NCBI GenBank assembly: GCA_037954235.1
Contig: JBBMOA010000017.1
Span: forward strand, 19,888,027 to 19,952,026
DNA from: Aulostomus chinensis
Taxonomy: Eukaryota; Chordata; Actinopteri; Syngnathiformes; Aulostomidae
DNA: 64,000 nucleotides
Reading direction: 5' to 3'
The position numbers and the translations under genes were made by a program. The notes below the pieces were generated by a model that was given only the letters and a program-made list of their open reading frames with translations, was not told the DNA's origin and made no database searches. Positions 1 to 44,558 of this stretch are shown here, one piece after another; the first letter of the stretch is position 1, and the number at the start of each line of letters is the position of its first letter.

Positions 1-346
1 AAGTAGAAGATTAGTAAATGTAAGCTGTGAATCATATTTTTAGCCTTTGATTTAAGTTATAAATGATGGTCACGCATTTTTTGCCGTATTTCATTAGTGA
101 TTCAGGTTGTATTGCAGAAATATTGCCAGGGTTACTTTTGTCAAAATGTGAACCCACTGCTCGTCATAGTTTTTAAGATGGAAGTACAGGATGTAATTAG
201 ATAAACCAGTGTCGTTGTGGGCTCAAGTTTTCCTCTACATGCAACTTGCATGTGGAAAATTCAGTTAAGGGGGTATTGAATTTTGTTACTGTTGAAATGA
301 CTCGCTGACACTAATTGTTTTCCTCATCTTTGCTTCTCTGTTTCAG

Positions 347-388
347 ACAGATACAAACAAAAGCCTAACTTAAAATCTTCAACCTCAG
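347..388 (+). CDS. dpf3: dpf3 candidate 42-nt exon (uncertain)
   Basis: A strong acceptor (pyrimidine run then TTTCAG at 341-346) and a donor (CAG|GTATCT at 389) bracket 42 nt. One frame is open and joins the 503 exon in phase. It reads RYKQKPNLKSSTS, which resembles the finger segment RYKNRPGL of DPF proteins and so may be a duplicated or alternative piece of the finger. No transcript evidence is available, and the usual upstream exon ending in the first zinc Cys is not in the window. Confidence 0.3.
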
Positions 389-1698
389 GTATCTTGATTT
401 TGTTGAGTCTTCATCATAGTGACTCCTTTTTGTATTTTTTGTTTTTGTTTTTTAATAAACTGTTGAGTGTTGATTGAACTTCCCTCCCTGTGTGCGTTAC
501 AGTCTATGCGAAGCGCTACAGGAACCGTGCAGGACTAAGCTACCACTACACTCATTCCCACCTGGCAGAGGAGGACAGAGCTGGAGAGAGAAGCTCTGTA
601 GCCTCCAGGTCTCCCTCTGTGCAGCAGAGTGACCAACACAAACGTAGGAAGTTTTAACCACTTCTATCATTTACCTTTTATATCATCATTTTGCCTAGAG
701 CCCCGTAGTAGTTAAATATGTACAGTCTGATATATGTTGCTGGTTTAATGCATATTATCATGTCATTTTCTGACAATTATTTGTATCCTAAGTATCCTCT
801 ACAGACCTTCAGGTGTTCCCCAGGGTTCAATAGTGGGACCACTTTTCAATTTTATTTAACTATTTTTGCTAATTCAAGTACAAGCCGATAATGCGTACAT
901 TTTTTCAGTATGTTCTAAGTTGACACTTCATGTGCTTTTTCTAAAAAAATATATATATATACTGCTCATGTAAATGTTCATAAAGAAATTTTACATTCAA
1001 CACATTTTGAAGGTTTTTTGGCAGTGTTCGTAATGCTGTAAATATTTACTAAATCAGTACTGGCCCTTCAAAAACCAATATTCATAGATCTCTATGTTAT
1101 ACTTTTATCATGCAAATTGTATGTCTTCCTTTTCATCTTTATTTCTTTAGGATGACCTCAGCTGTGGTCCAGGGGACAGCAGATGCTAAATAGCTGTGGC
1201 TCAATTCCTTTTATGTCCATTAACATGAGAGCATTTCTCACAGGTCCAAAGGCTCCAGGTGGGACCAGCGTTCCCAACAACTACTGTAATAAATGCCAGG
1301 GCAAGAAAATCATCAAATCTGGGGCTCCCTGCACAGCCTGCACAAGTGAGTACCACAGTAGGACAAACACTCAGTATTTTAGATGTATTTTGTATCCATC
1401 TAGATTGTTCAACTACATCTTTTTTCTGCTATGGGTTCTTGGAAGTTATCATGGGGATGGGCAGGTGGGTGGGGGTAGTTATTCTTCCCTCCCGCTCTGA
1501 CTCTGTCCCTCTGTTCCTCTTCTGTCCTCTGAGACAGCTGACTGTGGAGAAGAGAAGGAGGACGGGACTTTTGCCGGCGCCGAGGAGCTGTTCGGCACCA
1601 CCTCCGAGAGCGACACATCCACCTTTCATGGTTTTGAGGACGACGAACTGGAAGAGCCCGCCACGAACAGCAACGGATTATCCACCCGACACAGATAG
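347..1698 (+). CDS. dpf3: dpf3 3' end: double PHD finger protein 3, short (isoform-a-like) C-terminus, partial
   Basis: DPF3 is a subunit of the BAF (SWI/SNF) chromatin-remodelling complex acting in the nucleus of muscle, heart and neural cells. Only the last exons are in the window; the start lies to the left. Assured exons are 503-643, 1244-1345 and 1538-1698 (stop TAG 1696-1698), all joined in phase with GT-AG borders; 347-388 is a possible extra exon. They encode the end of the single C2H2 finger (KRYRNRAGLSYHYTHSHL), the start of PHD1 (PNNYCNKC) and the typical DPF3a tail (LFGTTSESDTSTFHGF followed by acidic EDDELEEP). The tail motif, recalled from human DPF3a, is the main evidence for DPF3 rather than DPF1 or DPF2; adjacency to rgs6 agrees. 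The second zinc Cys is Tyr and no complete PHD finger is encoded, as expected of isoform a. The family assignment is firm; the functional state of the finger is uncertain. Confidence 0.82.
503..643 (+). CDS. dpf3: dpf3 exon: second half of C2H2 zinc finger
   Basis: The acceptor is TTACAG ending at 502 and the donor is GTAGGA from 644. Read with a 2-nt leading phase it gives xYAKRYRNRAGLSYHYTHSHL and an acidic, Ser-rich linker. The two His ligands (YHYTHSH) are kept. Where other DPF proteins have Cys-Gly before KRY, this sequence has Tyr-Ala. Confidence 0.85.
644..1243 (+). other. dpf3 intron with old LINE fragment
   Basis: A 600-bp GT-AG intron. It holds a decayed reverse-transcriptase fragment at about 806-900 and a short (AT)n run at 947-961. 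I see nothing else. Confidence 0.6.
806..900 (+). mobile_element. non-LTR retrotransposon (LINE) reverse-transcriptase relic
   Basis: Frame from 806 reads PSGVPQGSIVGPLLFNFI, the classical LINE reverse-transcriptase block (GVPQGSxxGPLLF), followed by an in-frame stop. About 12 codons later comes VQADNAYI, a decayed version of the YADDTQLYI catalytic block. The spacing between blocks is shorter than in intact elements, which implies a deletion. The element is non-functional and lies in sense orientation within the dpf3 intron; the LINE family cannot be fixed from this little sequence. Confidence 0.65.
1244..1345 (+). CDS. dpf3: dpf3 exon: linker and beginning of PHD1
   Basis: The acceptor is CTCACAG ending at 1243 and the donor is A|GTGAGT at 1346. 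It encodes GPKAPGG, then PNNYCNKCQGKK and a short PCTACT. The PNNYC-xx-C start of the first PHD finger is recognisable. The segment after it is several residues shorter than in mammalian DPF proteins and poorly conserved. Confidence 0.8.
1538..1698 (+). CDS. dpf3: dpf3 terminal exon: isoform-a acidic tail and stop
   Basis: The acceptor is GAGACAG ending at 1537. The exon completes TDCGEEKED and continues to LFGTTSESDTSTFHGF, EDDELEEP and a stop at 1696-1698. The Ser/Thr-rich motif followed by acidic residues is the hallmark of the human DPF3a C-terminus, where the Ser/Thr residues are reported phosphorylation targets. Confidence 0.85.
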
Positions 1699-2338
1699 AG
1701 AGAAGCATCTAGATTTAAAGAGACAATTTTTTTTTTTAATATGGATTAATCTCTGGCAAAAACCTGCTGCTTTTTTTTTTTTTTGTTTGTTTGCAGAAAG
1801 CACAAAGTGATGATTTCAGGACAGAAATGCAAGTGGTATTTTATCTACTGAACATTGTTGAATAATTTATGAACTTTTTATACATATATATCTATATCTA
1901 TATATATATATATGTGTGTATATATATAAATATATATATACATATATATTAACTTTTAAGGCAACGAACAACTGTCAGTGTTTCTTGACAAGTGACTTGC
2001 AAAACAGGATGGTTTTGGAGTGTTTTTTTCCCCCCTCACTGGAGCAGAAGGAGCACAAACGTGAGCAACAACAAAAAGAAACACTGGAGAAATTGGAATT
2101 TAAATTTTTAAAGGAGTGACTGATCAGTTTGGAAGATGATTGAATGTTATTGCAGACCCATACTTGAGCTACTGGATGTTTTGGAATCACAAGCCAGTGT
2201 GACTATGAAAGTCTCCTCTTCTTCTGCTCCTACTCTGATTTATACTTGTATGAAAATGAAGGAACCAATGAAAATGACTGCTACAGACCATGTTTGAAGA
2301 TGAAGTCTAAATATTGTCTTTATAGATCTGCAGGAATC

Positions 2339-2344
2339 AATAAA
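2339..2344 (+). terminator. proximal poly(A) signal of dpf3
   Basis: Canonical AATAAA about 640 nt downstream of the dpf3 stop codon, on the sense strand. Confidence 0.5.
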
Positions 2345-4436
2345 TGAAAGGTGAGCAGAAGATGTTCTTTTCTTCCAGGAAAATACAAAATTGGTGGAGT
2401 GACAAAAAGAGAAGACAGTTTATCACTGTGCAAATGTGATTAGAAATGAAGACATTTATTTGTTGATCTCACAGATTCAGTGTCATTTTACCTCATAGAT
2501 CCTCCTGACATGCAAACAAGTTTGGAGGGTGCTAGTATGGCTCTAACCCGTATTGTCTGTGTCATATAGGAACACTCTGCACATTGGCCTGTTGCCCTGG
2601 AGTGGAAGCGTCCGCTAAAGAAGAGGATTTAACCCTCAAAAACTAATGAGCCTTCACATCCCTCCTGATTTGGGCCTAAAAATAACCGACGTGGAATGGA
2701 TGGAAAAGCATCTTCCCCAGGCCTCGTGGCTCTAATGAAGTAACTGCTCCCTGGACGATATCAACTGATCACTTGTGAACTTTTGAGCAGATGCAGCAGC
2801 TTCATGTCGTCCTTCCTGCACTGTGCTGGAGCTCCATTGAACTATGGGAACACTAAAGGCCAGGCCTTAGGATTGTTTGTACCCAGCGGGTGCATTTTGG
2901 AGCCCAGAGGCCCAGCCTGTCCACTCCCGCTCTGCGACTGTGTGTGCGCTGTGTGATCCGATGTGACACTAAGACGTCATTACCCTCATCACTGTGCCAG
3001 CCTGCCGCTCTGCACTGGAAACCAGCTTTGACAGCCATGACCCTCCAACCTGATTGGACCAGTGACCCCCCCACCCTCCCTCGACAACCACAGAGATGGT
3101 GCTCAACTCCCTCACTATTACATGCAGACCCACCTCCCCACCCTGCACCCCACTCAGAATACTGTGCTAATACCCCAACAAAGGTTTTATCTGTCTGCTT
3201 CTGTCTATTTCCTGGACCTGTGATCTCACTCTGACTTGAATCAGTCGCTGTTGGCTGTTTTGTTTTTTTTCTTTTTCTGGCTCTTCTCTCTCTGTTGATG
3301 ATATTATTTTAAAACATTCATTAGTAGGACTCTTTGCGTTTGTTCAGACTGTACTGATACCTCTGTCCTGATCAGGTGCACAATAGCCACAACTACTCAG
3401 GCATCTCTCATTTCCTCTGCTGTTGATTGTTCAGCGCCTCAGCCCTGAGTCATGTGATTGTATTCAGTTGGCATGGAGGGACGATATCGCCACACAAGGA
3501 TCCCATTATTAACAATTCCCAATACGGACCTGGGATGCCTCTCGCTATAGGAAAGTGTTGCAATAACAAGCTTCAACCTTTTGTCTGTTTATCTGCTGAC
3601 TTATGTCTTACCTGGATCACACTCACAATGCAAAGCTCTCCAGTTTCCCCGAATGCACTGTCTGTATGGACGGTGACAACAGCGAGAGTCCTCTCCGGTG
3701 CATCTGAAAACAGTCTTTGTAGCTAGGGACTGCTTCGATTTTGGATTCTTGGTGAGAAGAAAATCAAGTCTTCTGTGACGTTTTCCGTGGAGTGCTTTTC
3801 GAGGGCCTAATTGCTTTGAGAAGGTGCTTGGAGTACTGTAACAGAAATCCTTTATGTCCATAGCTTGCACATACTGTGTCAGAGGTTTGTGTCCTTCATT
3901 GTGATCATTCTATTTGGCTGCAATGTAATAATAGCCGTTCTGGGTTTTGTTGTTTTTTTTTTGTTTTTTTTTTTTAAAGAAAACCATTAATCCTGTGTCT
4001 GTTATGACTCTCAGAAGCGCTCGTGCATTTAAAACCATCTTCCTTTACTTCCCTCAGGGACACTCCTCACAGCAGTTTCTCTCCTGGACAAAGAATGGAT
4101 TTGAGACTCCTCAATTATCTCGTCTTCTCTTGTATCAGTCATGTGTTTTCACAGTAAAATGGGTCAGTGTGTCTGGATCTTCCAAAGTCATGCCAGTAAG
4201 CAAAAGCATTTGTCTTTGAATCATAAACCTGCTAAATGTTACTGAAGTGTGTGTGTGTGCGCGTGTGTGTGCAAGAGTGTGTGCGTTTGTTACGGACAGT
4301 ACCTTCCGTTCTGAACAAAAGGAGATTCTCAGTGATTTCTGCTTCAAGTTGTGTGTCGTCACCAATCATTGAATAGCCTGTATACCTCGTCAAAGACACA
4401 GCAATAGGCCCTGGTACTCTCTGGCAAGCCTGCAAA

Positions 4437-4464
4437 GGGGGGTGGGGGTGGGGTGGGGTGGGGT
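4437..4464 (+). other. G-quadruplex-forming tract
   Basis: Five or more runs of four or more G separated by single T residues, on the sense strand of the putative long dpf3 3' UTR. The pattern matches the loop-1 G4 class expected to be very stable in RNA. Confidence 0.6.
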
Positions 4465-4598
4465 GATCAGGGTGGGAACGGAGCCAAGAGGAGATGAAAT
4501 GGACATGACTGGGCGTTTGTTTCATCTTCAGCTGTAAATACAAGTGGAAACGGAGAGAATGAAGTCTTTGTTTGTTAAACTATTTTTATTCTGAAAAA

Positions 4599-4604
4599 AA
4601 TAAA
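4599..4604 (+). terminator. distal poly(A) signal of dpf3
   Basis: Canonical AATAAA in an A-rich context about 2.9 kb after the dpf3 stop. It is a candidate end of a long 3' UTR. Confidence 0.35.
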
Positions 4605-5259
4605 GAATTAATGGCAATGCTCAACGCTGTGGTTCTGTTTAAAGGCCATGGGTCATTTAATTTTTTTGGAGATAAAGGTTGCTGATAAGTAGAAGAATTC
4701 TAGACTGGATCAATAGGTCAGAGTGGAACTGAGAGTCTGTGAGTGAGAGCAGTGGCAGCTGGAAATAGGAACAACATGGCAAGGAAGTGCAGAGACCTGG
4801 TATTGATCGGTAGTCGCAAATAAGCTTGTTGAAGTGGTATATGAGCAGCAGAGGGATATTTACCATCCATGGGACTATAAAGTAGACAGAGTTGGTGTCT
4901 CAGCTGTTTACCAGCAGTGTGATAACTGGCTTCACATGGATCCTATTACATTTGTCAAATCCCTTCATCACAGTGATGCATTATATCGGCAAACTATTTT
5001 GCACTACAACATCTCAGAGCGCAGAAGGCCGCAAAGATCAAAGCAGCATTTTTTTATTTTTTTTTTAAATTTCAAGATGCAAGGAATAAATCAGTGGATA
5101 TGCTTACTCAAGATAAAAGCTAGTAGAGTATTTGGCTACAGCATGTTTCAGTCCCCCGGAAAAGTTGTGAAGAATTTAGCTTTGGCGTTTTTCCTCTCGT
5201 TGGATCTGATTGTCATGAGGTTCCACGACATGTACGCAGCATGAGTCCACGGAATCAAC
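4605..5259. other. intergenic DNA, no recognised gene
   Basis: A 136-codon open frame on the + strand starting at 4834 has no recognisable motif and I treat it as chance. No exon with plausible splice sites and a known family signature was found. Confidence 0.4.
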
Positions 5260-6260
5260 AGATCTTTATATATACATATATTTATACATATATGCGTATA
5301 TATGTATATATACGTATATATGTATATATACGTATATATATGTATATATACGTATATATGTATATATACGTATATATACGTATATATACGTATATATGTA
5401 TATATACGTATATATGTGTGTGTATATGTATATATGTATATGTGTGTGTGTGTATATATATGTGTGTGTATGAATGTATATATACATATATTTATACATA
5501 TATACATATATTTATACATATATATGTATATATACCTATATATACATACATATATGTATATATACATACATATATGTATATATATGTATATATACGTATA
5601 TATGTATATATAGGTATATATATGTATATATACGTATATATGTATATATACACGTATATATGTATATATACGTATATATGTATATATACGTATATATGTA
5701 TATATACACGTATATATGTATATATACACGTATATATGTATATATACGTATATATGTATATATACACGTATATATGTATATATACACGTATATATGCATA
5801 TATACGTATATATGTATATATACACACGTATATATGCATATATACGTATATATGTATATATACACGTATATATGCATATATACGTATATATGTGTATATA
5901 CACGTATATATGCATATATACGTATATATGTGTATATACACGTATATATGCATATATACGTATATATGTGTATATACACGTATATATGCATATATACGTA
6001 TATATGTGTATATACACGTATATATGCATATATACGTATATATGTGTATATACACGTATATATGCATATATACGTGTATATGTGTATATACACGTATATA
6101 TGTATATATACGTATATATGTATATATACACGTATATATGTATATATACACGTATATATGTATATATACACGTATATATGTATATATACACGTATATATG
6201 TATATACGTATATATGTATATATACGTATATGTATATATGTATATATATGTGTATATATA

Positions 6261-6295
<35 letters not shown>

Positions 6296-6361
6296 GTGTG
6301 TGTATATATGTGTGTGTGTATGTATGTATATATATGTATATATATGTATATATAAAGATCT
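5260..6361. repeat. 1.1-kb alternating purine/pyrimidine (TA/TG/CG) array with inverted ends
   Basis: Almost every base alternates pyrimidine and purine: TATATACG, TATATGTA, TATATACACG and TATATGCA units succeed each other, in a higher-order pattern of about 40 bp in the centre. The outermost 22 bp (AGATCTTTATATATAC...) at 5260-5281 recur inverted at 6340-6361. The array has very few stops in some frames, so it shows overlapping 386-codon (+) and 415-codon (-) open frames made almost only of Tyr, Ile, Val, Thr, His, Arg and Cys. These are repeat artefacts, not genes. Confidence 0.92.
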
Positions 6362-7095
6362 TTATCGTGTGACTCCAAATCAAAATACATGTCATTGCTA
6401 ATACCTATTTTTATACAATTTTACTGCTGTTATCTACTTTTTATGAGTATTTTAATGCAAAAAATATGTTTCTTGTTTGTGTCTTTTTTTTTTGTTTCTT
6501 TTTAAAGTAGTCATGTTGGGAGAACTGGTGTTTGTATACTAAATATTGTTATTGGACCGGACAAATATGACAAACAATTCTGCTGTCCATTTTTTTTTCA
6601 TGTTTTAATGCAAAGATAATTGATTTTTATATATTTTGATACAATTTTTTTTTTTTTTTTACTGAATAGTAATAGTTTCCATGTCGTGTCCAGTCGTGAC
6701 TCTAAGTATTATTACTAGACCGGACAATTAAGACACACCTTATTTTTCCCCCAAAATTTGGTGGGAAAAAAAAAATCCCTGCAAAATGAATTCATTTTTC
6801 ATCCATGATCAGTAACATGTGACCCATGATCAATGACACGTATTAGTACATAGTTGAATACGTAAGGCTGTTGACTTTGTATACGATTTTACTGCTATCT
6901 GTATTTTAATGCAAAGATTTTTTTTCTTTTCTTTTTTTTTGATGGCGTCAATATCACATGACCAACCGACTCCAAATCAATATTGTTACTCGACTGGACA
7001 AATAAGACACGCCTCTATTTTTTTTTTTTTACACAAATTTACTGTTACCTCTATTTTTACATGTTTGGTTTTTTTTTTACATAGAATGAATCAGT
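6362..7095 (+). repeat. degenerate tandem repeat block, unit about 250-300 bp
   Basis: The phrase GACTCCAAATCAA occurs at about 6370 and 6968, with a decayed copy near 6697. ACCGGACAAATATGACA at 6556, ACCGGACAATTAAGACAC at 6718 and a third version at about 6992 are copies of one motif. TTTTACTGCT...TTTTAATGCAAA recurs at about 6419, 6605 and 6887. Together this looks like three or more diverged copies of one AT-rich non-coding unit. The family is not recognised. Confidence 0.55.
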
Positions 7096-8470
7096 GGCCT
7101 GCAGCAATCACAGGTCCTCTCAACAACAACAAAAAAGAGAAGCTGACTTTATTTTATCCTGTTGCATCACAATGCAAACATCATTGCTAAAAAAAAGAAA
7201 GAAAGAAAGAAAGAAAAAAGTAGCTGAGACAGGTCCAGAGTTTCTTTTATTATTTGGTACCCATGAATAGATAGCAGGTGCTTGAGTGTTTTAGAGTGCC
7301 AGTAGTCATCTTGCTGATTGAGAAACTAAAAGCACAAAATGCCCTGAATATGTTACATGCATAGTAATGTGCCCATATCATAAAATGTGCTTTTGGATAA
7401 TGACATTTAGCCAATTTACATCTACAATGCACTCGGAGTACACAGTGTCATTGTGTTGTTGCTGAGAGTAACATTTGGTACATCGACTGGAGTTAAGCAT
7501 CTTCTCTAGTGTATAATCAGGAGGTTACTGGTTCCATGATAACTATTCATATGAACTGTACAATGCATCGCAATGACTTTAATAGAAAAAGATGATTCAA
7601 TCATTCGGCGGTTAAGTCTCTCTGTTCTGGCCTCACGGGGGAGCTGTGAGACCAAAATCCACTCAGTCCAAACACCCCCTGTGCAGAGGAGGGCTGAAGC
7701 CACAGTGGAGCAGAAATGTTCAGTGTGCAGCACCCCCTACTGGTTCAGGTTTTTTTTCTTTTTTTTTTTTTAAATGTCCATTTCGGGCTGTTTAGGGCTC
7801 CCCTCTGACTGTGTGTTTGAGGGTCAAACACCTTCCCCTCACTTAACACGCCATTCTGGTCCAATGCACCATGTTCCCGATGCTCTTCAATACACTCGTC
7901 GCGGCGTTTTGACAAAAAGAAGGGGAAAAAAAGGGCGGGGCAGTTTTGTTGTTTTGAGAATGATATACTCATGCAGAAAAAAATGCAACAAAACATCAGT
8001 AATAATCCCACATTGGGCAGCCAACCTTACAATATCTCCTCGATCAGAAAACAAGTTTTGACATCTTAGAGAAAAAGGTTTTAACATGTTGAGGACACAG
8101 CCTAGACCGGCTGGGTCTAGACGGACCCATGGCACTGGAAACTCTGATAGCTCTGAAAGCACGTAGCTTCACTAAAAACCTCAAAATATGATGTCAGACA
8201 TGGACTTTTGGAAGAATTTGACTGTGCAAGTCATTCCTGTTTGTTGTCGACTAATTCACCAGCGGGACGAAACCTGTTCCTCCGTGTTTCTGTCAGCCAG
8301 GTTCAGCCTCAAACCGCTATTGTGAAGAGGAAAAGCTACTTGGATGAAACATGCAACGGTGCAGTTTGAATGCTACATTAAGCCCTTATGCTAGATTTTG
8401 GAATGTAATGAAGCACGAAAAATAATACCTTGGAAAGTCTGTTTTGAGAACTGGAATAATCACAATTATA

Positions 8471-8502
<32 letters not shown>

Positions 8503-8672
8503 GTGTGTGAGGGGGATAAAACAGACTACTGCCAAAATGTACTGTATTTTCACTTAATAATTTGTAATGTTGTGCTTTATAGAAACAGATATGCTAGAAA
8601 TTTCAAGGATATAAAAAGAGGTTTGATATATTCCAAAACAAACAAACAAACCAAAGAAGTGGTCTCCCTCTC
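7096..8672. other. intergenic DNA between dpf3 and rgs6
   Basis: Contains an (AAAG)n stretch near 7190-7215, poly-T at 7749-7771 and a (GT)n microsatellite at 8471-8509. Open frames here are short and unsupported. I see no exon of a known gene, and specifically no PHD-finger exon. Confidence 0.4.
8471..8509. repeat. (GT)n microsatellite
   Basis: About 19 GT units with one GC interruption. Confidence 0.9.
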
Positions 8673-9138
8673 CCTTTATTGCTGGCTGCCTTGTGAGAAC
8701 AGCAAACTAGATCTGTGCTGCGTTTAAGCAAGTTTGTCTGAGTTATGATGAGACAACTCTGGTAGGGACAAAAAGTGAATAACTGAAGTTGTGCCAAATA
8801 GCTTTTAAATGTTTATCAAATGATGTGCTTTTATCATCAGAAATATGTATAGAAAATAAAAGAGAATTAGCTTAGAACCGACCAGTTGGCAATGTAAGGA
8901 GGGCAGCCCTAGCCTGGATGTGCTTACACTGAGCACTGCATGCCATGTGTGGTGTGCTGGCCGCGCTTCCCCTCGTCACCACTGTCTTTTCCTCAGCGGT
9001 TCTGGCCCAGCGCTGCACCACCAGTATAGCAGCAGTTCTCAGAGCCGTGTCTGTCCAGCTCTGCTCCACCTCCCTTGGCGCGGCGTGGCGGTCACCCCTC
9101 AAACAGGGTCTCTCTGTGCCCCTCCAGCACAGGCTGTG
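8673..9138 (-). other. rgs6: probable rgs6 3' UTR with poly(A) signal
   Basis: On the - strand, AATAAA lies at 8673-8678, about 460 nt beyond the rgs6 stop codon. It is the first canonical signal downstream. The UTR boundary is an inference. Confidence 0.45.
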
Positions 9139-43046
<33,908 letters not shown>

Positions 43047-43058
43047 GCTCACTCCGTC
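43047..43058 (-). other. rgs6: rgs6 5' UTR segment
   Basis: Twelve nucleotides between the inferred acceptor and the ATG. They show that the promoter lies further upstream, beyond position 43058. Confidence 0.6.
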
Positions 43059-44390
43059 CTGTCCAAGAAACAGACACACATGAACCCGTCAGCCAACATC
43101 CAGTAGCAGCAGACGCATTGATGATTTGATAAACGTCAGTCAGTATTTCTGTTTCACCAAGAACTTCCTCCAGCCGTTATCAGCATGACATTCAGCTGGA
43201 AGGAGGCATCTGTCACACCGCGGACAGACGACAGGCAGAGCTCAGGTAGGCTGATGGGACATGAATATTAACTAAAGCTTCAAAGTCAAATCTACAATGC
43301 TGCAGTGAGGCCGCACCTCTGAATTTGCGAGAAAACAGAACTTACATCTGAGCGGGTCAATAAATGCGCTCTAACAGAAAAGGATGAAAAGTTGAAGTGG
43401 AAACTTTAAATTTGGGATTTAAATGGAGCCATGACTCCTAAACTACGTACATCCAGGGTTATGACAAGAGTCAAATTAAACTGTAGCATCTGTTGCTTGA
43501 AGATCCACATTCTGTCAAAACCAACGCCAACTCTTCCTCTGATTGGATCTCAACCAGCAGATCTCAACCCAGCTTAAGCGCTAGTCAATCAGAGTATGGC
43601 TGTCGGCGGTCCTTCTTTGACCCCTTTCAGCATTCAACATACGTGCTGATTTGCTCAAATATGAATAAATGGTTGGACCACCTTGACCTGCACCCACAGG
43701 GACAGCAGGATCCGTCTTTGGGTGCCGCACAACTGCTGAAGAGTCCCAACTGTGGGATAGCATTAGTATTAGCATTAGCAATGTCACTCATAATGTACCT
43801 TAATTGGAATGCATCCTGTCAGGTTTTTTTTGTTTTTTTTTTTAAATGGGATGGGAGTAATAATGAGGCTCATTAATGAGCAAAAACAGCGGTGCCCAAA
43901 CTTTTGTACCCCGTGAAAACACTCAGCTTCCTGCCGTGTGACACGTCCGCCTCAACGAACGGCCAGCTCCCATAAGATGTTACATTCTGCTGTACTCGCA
44001 TGTTGTAAGGCCTCACTGACAAATCCTCACTTCAACCAAATCTTCTCTTGCAGTCAACAACTCGCGATAAAGAGTCGTCGTGGCTGATGATCCCTACCGG
44101 CCACTCTTTTGGTTTTTGTTTCTACACTAAGCACTAGCAAGTGTTGACTCCATTAACTTCAATCATGATGGTTACCTCTGATCTCCCCACATTAACCCCC
44201 CCCCCCCCCACAGCTGCCTCGAAAGCTGCTGTTAAAGGATTTATTTACAACCTTCTCTACACTGTCACTTTCTCTCCATCCCTCCCACCAACTCTCTAAG
44301 TTGAATTAATTCTGCTTAACAAAGGATTTCCATAACCTCCGCTGGCTTCAACAAGCCCTCAGCTGCGTCTACCCTTTGCCATTGAAGGGT

Positions 44391-44392
<2 letters not shown>

Positions 44393-44445
<53 letters not shown>

Positions 44446-44482
44446 GTTTTGAACGAGTGAAATCATTGCTCAGTCCTTTAGT

Positions 44483-44540
<58 letters not shown>

Positions 44541-44558
44541 CACACGCGTGTGTGTGTG
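44393..44558. repeat. two (GT)n microsatellites in tandem
   Basis: Pure GT tracts at 44393-44442 and 44486-44536 with 43 bp between them, followed by a CG-interrupted stretch. Confidence 0.93.

Larger units (their letters stand above)
1699..4604 (+). other. dpf3: probable dpf3 3' UTR with two poly(A) signals
   Basis: No credible coding exon was seen. AATAAA occurs at 2339-2344 (640 nt after the stop) and again at 4599-4604, so short and long 3' UTR forms are both possible. The block holds an (AT)n tract at 1880-1950, poly-T runs and a strong G-quadruplex-like tract at 4437-4464. The UTR extent is inferred from the signals only. Confidence 0.45.

Noticed and set aside
5148..6401. Overlapping open frames of 386 and 415 codons, a possible new repeat protein
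   Set aside because: They consist of alternating TA/TG/CG repeat, use almost only Tyr/Ile/Val/Thr/His/Arg/Cys, exist on both strands and in several frames, and begin and end in the unique flanks. Simple-repeat artefact.
7887..8162. Possible small gene between dpf3 and rgs6
   Set aside because: Short frames on both strands without motif, splice support or codon bias; consistent with chance.
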